Made by a program: the position numbers and the translations under genes. Below, one piece after another: positions 6,062 through 10,760 of a DNA stretch of 10,760 nt. Source of the DNA: Flavobacteriales bacterium (GTDB taxonomy: Bacteria; Bacteroidota; Bacteroidia; Flavobacteriales; BACL11); contig PCBP01000066.1 in the NCBI GenBank assembly GCA_002730985.1, positions 1 to 10,760 of the forward strand, written 5' to 3'. Position 1 is the stretch's first letter, and each line of letters starts with the position of its first letter. The notes beneath the pieces were generated by a model. That model was not told the DNA's origin. It saw only the letters and a program-made list of their open reading frames with translations, and ran no database searches.

Positions 6062-7544
6062 AAATATCTTCTTTTGTTTTTGGCTGCTCAACACCCCTCC
6101 ATTTAAACCCTTCAAGAAAACGATTCTTTTCTTCTAAGTCTTGGTAAGGGATAGTGATTGAATTTGGTCTTATCTCATAATTAACCATATCTAATTTATT
6201 TTCTTTAAAGTAAAGCGTTAAATTACTACACTCTGTATAATTAAGCCCAATTTTATCATTAGTTCTTTCATCAGCCACAATAAATATGCTTTGACCATTT
6301 CCCTCAACATCCATACTGTTTATTCTATTGTCAATAAAGTAGGCAGTCATATGTCTTCCCCTTATTTGGTTGTAGTCTAAGGAGTCTTCCTGAGAGATAA
6401 CCATAGGAGAGGATTTTAATAACATAGCCTTTATATTACCTTTTTTTATTAAAAACTGAAGGCTGTCAGCTGTTATTTGAAATCCATCTGACCATATAAT
6501 AGGATGATTGAACATCTCCAATATTGAATCTGAAAAACTATAACTTAAGGAATCACATTTGCCTTGTAAGTCTTCTCTGAAGAACTTCACTTTATTATAT
6601 GCTAATATTCTCTTAGCTCCAACTTTTTGATAGCTAACAAACTTCTCAGCATTCATAAAAAGAGTGTCCTCTTTAAATAACATTTGCAATAAAGGAGTGC
6701 CAGTTATTTCTATAAGTTCTTTTTTTTCAAAATATTCTGCAAAATCACCAAATACTGCAATATTTTCTGCTGTATCAATTACCTCTACATTTTTGACTGC
6801 ATTTGCATATCCTAAGCTCTTGTTATAATAAAGACTGTCTCCTTTTAATAGGTGTTCCTTATTAGAGATATAGGCATTCTTACTGAATTGTGAAATATTT
6901 GTCTTTGTATTGTACCAACCGTTTTCACAATATATTGTTTTGTTTTCTGAAATAATATGTGAAGGCCCAAAGAAGTAAGTAATCTCGCTATTAGAGTTAT
7001 AATGCATATTGTCAGTAATAATATTATAATCTTTAGCGATTACTGAGACAGAATCTCTAAATATAAAATAATGATTATTAGAGTGGTATTCACCTTTTTT
7101 AGAATTTATAGTTTTCTCATTGTCAATAATTTTCCCAGCAAAAGGATAGGTGGCAATATTAGACTTTAGATTATAAAATATCTGATGTGTTTCTAAGCTC
7201 ATGTATTTATCTACAAGTAAAACATTTCCCTCTATCTGGATTTTATTCTCTGAGCCAAAATAGGTAAGGCTCTCTCCAGTGATCATCAGAGTGTCTCCTT
7301 GTGTGATCGTTATTTCTCCAAAGGCTTCCATTTTGTCTTTGTTTGGATAATGATATGCTGAGTCGCAATACATGACAGCATTGTTATGCTTAAAAGAAAC
7401 ATTCCCAATTAAACGCCAATAATCAGGGTGCTTGTTGGCGTCTGCAAAACTGTTGTCAGCATTTAAGATTTCTATTCTTTTACTTGTTTGAGCATTCAAC
7501 GAAACACTCAAAATTACTAGAAAACTATAAAATAGAATTTTCAA
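6051..7544 (-). CDS. OstA/LptA-like LPS transport periplasmic protein
   Basis: This is a predicted periplasmic protein of 497 residues, of the Bacteroidota OstA-like family related to LptA and the LptD N-domain, proteins that carry LPS between the membranes. A signal peptide occupies about residues 1-18 (cut after SLNA). The rest is a run of beta-jellyroll strands with the characteristic alternation: IGNVSFKHNNAVMYCDSAYHY at about 46-66, FGEITITQGDTLMITGESLTYF at about 75-96, IEGNVLLVDKYM, and later KGDSLYYN and KCDSLSYSF echoes. It ends with the FLEGFKWRGVEQP segment that I recall from flavobacterial members. The start is TTG: an in-frame stop (the purA TAA) lies two codons upstream, the next Met is residue 58, and only TTG gives a signal peptide. 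Three bases separate it from purA. The 3' end overlaps the convergent OmpA-family gene. Substrate transport itself is inferred from the family. Confidence 0.88.
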   Translation of the reverse strand: MKILFYSFLVILSVSLNAQTSKRIEILNADNSFADANKHPDYWRLIGNVSFKHNNAVMYCDSAYHYPNKDKMEAFGEITITQGDTLMITGESLTYFGSENKIQIEGNVLLVDKYMSLETHQIFYNLKSNIATYPFAGKIIDNEKTINSKKGEYHSNNHYFIFRDSVSVIAKDYNIITDNMHYNSNSEITYFFGPSHIISENKTIYCENGWYNTKTNISQFSKNAYISNKEHLLKGDSLYYNKSLGYANAVKNVEVIDTAENIAVFGDFAEYFEKKELIEITGTPLLQMLFKEDTLFMNAEKFVSYQKVGAKRILAYNKVKFFREDLQGKCDSLSYSFSDSILEMFNHPIIWSDGFQITADSLQFLIKKGNIKAMLLKSSPMVISQEDSLDYNQIRGRHMTAYFIDNRINSMDVEGNGQSIFIVADERTNDKIGLNYTECSNLTLYFKENKLDMVNYEIRPNSITIPYQDLEEKNRFLEGFKWRGVEQPKTKEDIFIE

Positions 7545-7547
7545 CCT

Positions 7548-8810
7548 TTATCTAAAAAGAGTTTGTTTTCTGTCAGGCCCTACTGATATAATTGAAATAG
7601 GAACCTCTAACACTTCTTCTAGCCAAGCAATATATTTATGTAATGCCTGTGGTGCATCGGATAGACTTTCTAATTCCATTATATTCATTTCCCAACCTTC
7701 TAATTCTTTGTAAATAGGAGTAAGCTTTTCATTATCTTCAAATGGTAGATAATCAATCTTTTTTCCATTAAATTCATAATGTAAACAAGCTTTAATAGTT
7801 TTAATGCCTGATAAAACATCAGCTTTCATCATCATTAATTGTGTAACACCATTAATGTTAATAGCATATCTTAATGCAGGAATATCAATCCATCCACATC
7901 TCCTTGGACGACCGGTAGTTGCTCCAAATTCATTACCTATTTTTCCTAATCTTTCACCAACTTCATCAAATAACTCAGATGGAAATGGGCCACTCCCAAC
8001 TCTAGTGCAATACGCTTTAAAGATGCCAAATACCTCGCCGATATTATTTGGGGCTACACCCAGTCCAGTACATGCTCCAGCAGTGATTGTGTTAGATGAT
8101 GTGACAAATGGATAAGAGCCAAAATCAATATCTAACAATGTTCCTTGTGCCCCTTCTGCTAGTATTTTCTTACCCTGTTTAATTGCATTATGTATATAGT
8201 GTTCACTCTCAATATGCTTGAAGCTTCTTAGTGTTTCTAGGCTATCAAACCAGTTAGCTTCTAATGCATCTAATTCATATTCAAAATCATAGAAATCAAG
8301 AATCTGGATATGTTTTCTTTTTAACTTTTCGTATTTCTCTTGAAAATCTACTGAAGAAATATCACCTACTCTTAGACCATTACGACCTGTCTTGTCCATA
8401 TAGGTTGGCCCGATGCCTTTCAGAGTTGAGCCGATCTTCTCTTTTCCTTTTGCTTTCTCTGATGCAGCATCGATTAATTTATGTGTAGGTAGAATCAAAT
8501 GTGCCTTTTTCGAGATTAAAAGTTCTGACATATTAACGGCTAGTTTTCTAATCCCTGTTATCTCATCTTGAAAAATTACAGGATCTATAACGACGCCATT
8601 ACCAATTAGGTTAATAACGCCTTCATGGAATATTCCAGATGGTATTGTGTGAAGCACATGCTTAATTCCATCAAACTCTAATGTATGTCCAGCATTTGGA
8701 CCTCCCTGAAAGCGAGCGATAATATCATATTTAGATGTTAATACATCGACAATCTTTCCTTTTCCTTCATCTCCCCATTGTAGCCCTAATAAAACATCTG
8801 CTTTTGTCAT
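7548..8810 (-). CDS. purA: Adenylosuccinate synthetase PurA
   Basis: This cytoplasmic GTPase-type ligase condenses IMP with aspartate using GTP, giving adenylosuccinate, the first committed step to AMP. The 420 residues are full length. The N-terminal signature [11 protein letters not shown] is at 9-19, with Asp14 in the position of the catalytic Asp13 of the E. coli enzyme. GGPNAGHT at 36-43 gives His42, the equivalent of catalytic His41. [21 protein letters not shown], the [10 protein letters not shown] block and the [12 protein letters not shown]-terminus follow. The ATG at 8810 overlaps the fur stop by 4 bases (ATGA), pointing to translational coupling. PurA is a known target of (p)ppGpp inhibition in other bacteria, which fits its place downstream of an RSH gene. 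No separate -7 box is seen just upstream. Confidence 0.98.
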   Translation of the reverse strand: MTKADVLLGLQWGDEGKGKIVDVLTSKYDIIARFQGGPNAGHTLEFDGIKHVLHTIPSGIFHEGVINLIGNGVVIDPVIFQDEITGIRKLAVNMSELLISKKAHLILPTHKLIDAASEKAKGKEKIGSTLKGIGPTYMDKTGRNGLRVGDISSVDFQEKYEKLKRKHIQILDFYDFEYELDALEANWFDSLETLRSFKHIESEHYIHNAIKQGKKILAEGAQGTLLDIDFGSYPFVTSSNTITAGACTGLGVAPNNIGEVFGIFKAYCTRVGSGPFPSELFDEVGERLGKIGNEFGATTGRPRRCGWIDIPALRYAININGVTQLMMMKADVLSGIKTIKACLHYEFNGKKIDYLPFEDNEKLTPIYKELEGWEMNIMELESLSDAPQALHKYIAWLEEVLEVPISIISVGPDRKQTLFR

Positions 8811-9274
8811 TTATCTGTATTTGTATTACAATTGTCTTTATCAGTACATTCGCCATAAAAATTTAGGGCATGTCTACTTATTTTAAAATTCATATTATCT
8901 TCAATTACATTTTTAATTCCTTGTATTCTAGGATCGCAAAACTCAATTACTTTATCACATTTTATACATACTAAATGATCGTGCTGACGGTTAGAGTATG
9001 ACTTTTCATATTGAGCCTGTGACTTGCCAAACTGGTGTTTTCGAATCAGATGACAATCTAATAAGATGTCTATCGTATTATAAAGTGTAGCACGGCTTAC
9101 ACGGTAATTTTTATTTTTCATTTGAATATACATTGACTCTATGTCGAAATGCCCTTCAAATTCATAAATTTCATTTAGGATTGCATAGCGCTCAGGAGTT
9201 TTTCGATGCTTTTTTTTAATCAGATAATTAGTAAATATCTCATTAACAGTTTTTATTATTCTTTTCTTTGACAC
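8807..9274 (-). CDS. fur: Fur-family metal-responsive transcriptional repressor
   Basis: This is a 155-residue winged-helix repressor that binds DNA as a metal-loaded dimer. The recognition-helix region [12 protein letters not shown] is at 60-71. Structural zinc ligands are Cys103/Cys106 (HDHLVCIKC) and probably Cys143/Cys149 in the C-terminal GECTDKDNC. Regulatory-site residues of E. coli Fur are matched by His42, Glu90, His98, His100, Glu111 and His135. The Glu in VIEF argues against PerR, which has Asp there; Fur and Zur cannot be separated from sequence alone. The start is GTG at 9274: no ATG or TTG exists between it and the upstream in-frame stop at 9299-9301, and the next Met is residue 48. 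GGA lies four bases before the GTG. It sits 78 bases after the RSH gene and overlaps purA by 4 bases. A -7 box and a 12-base palindrome lie just upstream. Confidence 0.93.
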   Translation of the reverse strand: MSKKRIIKTVNEIFTNYLIKKKHRKTPERYAILNEIYEFEGHFDIESMYIQMKNKNYRVSRATLYNTIDILLDCHLIRKHQFGKSQAQYEKSYSNRQHDHLVCIKCDKVIEFCDPRIQGIKNVIEDNMNFKISRHALNFYGECTDKDNCNTNTDK

Positions 9275-9293
9275 TTTTCCGATAGTAAAAGAA

Positions 9294-9301
9294 CAAAACT
9301 A
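9294..9301 (-). promoter_or_regulatory. fur promoter -7 box
   Basis: The minus strand reads TAGTTTTG, matching TAnnTTTG, in the 78-base gap between the RSH gene and fur. Transcription would start near 9288-9291, giving a leader of about 15 bases. No TTTG-like -33 element is seen at normal spacing. It would give fur-purA-ostA an internal promoter in addition to read-through from the RSH gene. Confidence 0.45.
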
Positions 9302-9312
9302 TAAAATTTTAT
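9301..9312. promoter_or_regulatory. 12-base AT palindrome touching the fur -7 box, possible operator
   Basis: ATAAAATTTTAT is a perfect inverted repeat sharing one base with the fur -7 box, in the -10 to -30 region where a repressor would block the promoter. Fur proteins often regulate themselves, so autoregulation is possible. In DNA this AT-rich, such palindromes also arise by chance, and it is not a close match to the canonical Fur box. Confidence 0.25.
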
Positions 9313-9352
9313 TACTTATTTATTAGAAAAAGATAAATAAAGAAGTTTAAAA

Positions 9353-10760
9353 TTAATGATGTTTATAAGTTCTGGTAATTGAAGATATTGCTTTAATTCT
9401 TTTAAGTTTTTTAGTAAGCTCCTTTAAGAATGTGACATTATGTACTTTCAAAGTGATTATACCTTCAAATATCCCATCGTCAGTACTTATATTTATTGAT
9501 TTAATATTTACATGCATCTGATTAGAAATTATTTGAGTGACTTTGTTCATAAGTCCTACGCTGTCAATGCCTTTTATATTAATTGAGGCAACAAAGTCAA
9601 TTACATCCTTAGATATCCATTTTGCTTTGAGTACTCTATATGCATATCTAGAACGTAACTGGATAGAATTTGGACAATCTGATCTATGTACTTTGATGCC
9701 ATCATCAACTGTTAGAAATCCAAATATTATATCCCCGGGTATGGCATTACAACAAACGGCCATCTTGTAATCTAGCACTTCTTCATCATCATTAAAAACA
9801 ATAACCTTATCTGACGTTATATTTGTTTTTATACTAGAAGATGCAGGGCCATAGATTTTATTTTTAATTGTTTGGTACCATCCTCCCTTCTTTAGGCGAA
9901 CAAAGTCTTTAATTTCAGTATTGGAGATAGCACCAGTACCAAATCTAAAGAACAGGTTAATTGAATTGGCTGTATCAAAATGTTTAATAAGTTCTGTTTC
10001 TGTTTGATTAGTTAATTTAACTTTTAGATGCTTCAGTTTTCTTTCTGCAATCTCTTTTCCAACCACAGCAATGATCTTCTTGTCTTCTTTTAATGCAGAT
10101 TTTATTTTTGATTTAGCTCTTGAGGTGACAACAAACCTAAGCCAGTCTTCTCTAGGTCTTTGTTTTTGTGATGTAATAACCTCAACTTGATCTCCACTTT
10201 GAAGTTCATGACTTAATGAGACTAATTTACCATTAACTTTGACACCCATACATTTCAATCCAACATCTGTATGAATCTCAAATGCAAAATCTAGTGCAGT
10301 GCTACCTTTAGGAAAAGTTTTTAAGTCACCTCCAGGGGTAAATATATATATCTCACCTGAGTAAAGGTTAAGTTTAAAGTCATCTATGAAGTCAATAGCA
10401 TTACTCTCAGGGTTTGTTAACAATTCACGAATTTTCTCAATCCAAGCATCTAAAGAAGTTTCTTTATTTCCTTCTTGTTTATACTTCCAATGAGCTGCAT
10501 ACCCTTTTTCAGCAATTTCATCCATTCTTTTACTTCTAATCTGCACTTCTACCCATTTCCCATCATCTCCCATTACAGTCGTATGTAATGATTCGTAGCC
10601 ATTAGCCTTGGGAGTTGAAACCCAATCTCTTAATCTATCAGGATTAGGTGTATAGAAATCAGTAACAATTGAGTATATCCTCCAGCAATCAGCTTTTTCA
10701 TTTTCAAGAGATGAATCAATAATAATTCTAATAGCAAATTTATCAAAGACATTATTGAAG
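9353..10760 (-). CDS. RelA/SpoT-family (p)ppGpp synthetase, N-terminus beyond the right edge
   Basis: This cytoplasmic stringent-response enzyme (long RSH) makes, and perhaps also hydrolyses, (p)ppGpp. The frame stays open to the window edge; 468 C-terminal residues are visible, against about 730-750 for full-length proteins, so the HD hydrolase domain and the first part of the synthetase are missing. Seen in order: synthetase core (VFDKFAIRIII at visible residues 4-14, ANGYESLHTTV, EVQIRS...AAHWKYK), TGS domain at 10169-10354 (IYIFTPGGDLKTFPKGSTALDFAF), a helical region, the zinc-finger/CC region near 9670-9760 (AVCCNAIPGD...VHRSDCPN), and a C-terminal ACT domain at about 9368-9601. The Met at 10573 lies inside the synthetase core and is not the start. 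Whether the hydrolase is active cannot be judged here. It is first in the visible RSH-fur-purA-OstA cluster. Confidence 0.96.
   Translation of the reverse strand, partial: FNNVFDKFAIRIIIDSSLENEKADCWRIYSIVTDFYTPNPDRLRDWVSTPKANGYESLHTTVMGDDGKWVEVQIRSKRMDEIAEKGYAAHWKYKQEGNKETSLDAWIEKIRELLTNPESNAIDFIDDFKLNLYSGEIYIFTPGGDLKTFPKGSTALDFAFEIHTDVGLKCMGVKVNGKLVSLSHELQSGDQVEVITSQKQRPREDWLRFVVTSRAKSKIKSALKEDKKIIAVVGKEIAERKLKHLKVKLTNQTETELIKHFDTANSINLFFRFGTGAISNTEIKDFVRLKKGGWYQTIKNKIYGPASSSIKTNITSDKVIVFNDDEEVLDYKMAVCCNAIPGDIIFGFLTVDDGIKVHRSDCPNSIQLRSRYAYRVLKAKWISKDVIDFVASINIKGIDSVGLMNKVTQIISNQMHVNIKSINISTDDGIFEGIITLKVHNVTFLKELTKKLKRIKAISSITRTYKHH

Noticed and set aside
7804..8115. Plus-strand open frame of about 100 codons inside purA
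   Set aside because: It is antisense to highly conserved purA sequence and has no recognisable features. The same applies to similar frames at 2070-2297, 2367-2588, 5385-5615, 8264-8488 and 9537-9770.
9313..9352. Possible terminator after the RSH gene
   Set aside because: The stretch is A/T-rich but shows no stable G/C-containing hairpin followed by a T run.
10571..10573. Met at 10573 as start of the RSH gene
   Set aside because: The upstream sequence in the same frame encodes conserved synthetase residues (ANGYESLHTTV) without a stop to the window edge.
1..10760. Mobile element, CRISPR array, tRNA or rRNA gene, defence system
   Set aside because: No transposase, integrase, terminal inverted repeats, regularly spaced repeats or cloverleaf candidates were seen; coding sequence fills nearly the whole window.

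Overview
The window is AT-rich (roughly one third G+C by eye), gene-dense chromosomal DNA from a member of the Bacteroidota, most likely a flavobacterium and perhaps marine. The signs are Bacteroidota-type -7 promoter boxes (TAnnTTTG) with no Shine-Dalgarno sequences, lipoproteins carrying the GC-x-DP-x-A-x-N-Y...DDGSC module common in that phylum, an OstA-like LPS-transport protein of the Bacteroidota type, and the gene order RSH-fur-purA-ostA. No mobile element, tRNA, rRNA or CRISPR array was seen, and no gap between genes exceeds about 80 bases.

Layout. Positions 1-822 (+) hold the C-terminal three quarters of lpxB (lipid A disaccharide synthase), cut by the left edge. Convergent with it, and overlapping it by 11 bases, is a minus-strand group read in the order ftcD (2048-3739), lipoprotein A (1384-2007) and lipoprotein B (812-1387). 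A 67-base divergent promoter region (3740-3806) separates ftcD from a plus-strand pair, queE (3807-4439) and a TPR/beta-propeller/OmpA protein (4439-6061), joined by a one-base TAATG overlap. Convergent with this pair, again with an 11-base overlap, is a second minus-strand cluster read as RSH (9353 to beyond 10760), fur (8807-9274), purA (7548-8810) and an LptA/OstA-like gene (6051-7544).

How the genes fit together. Two cell-envelope functions frame the window: lipid A synthesis (LpxB) and a predicted LPS-transport protein (OstA-like). The propeller/OmpA protein probably binds peptidoglycan, and the two lipoproteins probably sit in the outer membrane. The RSH-fur-purA-OstA cluster puts alarmone synthesis, a metal-responsive repressor, the first committed step to AMP and an envelope gene in one likely transcription unit. 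FtcD (histidine-derived one-carbon units into folate) and QueE (7-deazaguanine synthesis for queuosine) are transcribed divergently from promoters whose elements overlap.

Most genes are ordinary housekeeping genes. The less ordinary points are the overlapping divergent promoters with an apparently leaderless queE, the paired DDGSC-module lipoproteins (one with a candidate surface-export signal), the PorE-like domain order of the OmpA protein, and the one-stop-codon separation of purA from the TTG-started OstA gene. Nothing here amounts to a clearly new defence or mobile system.
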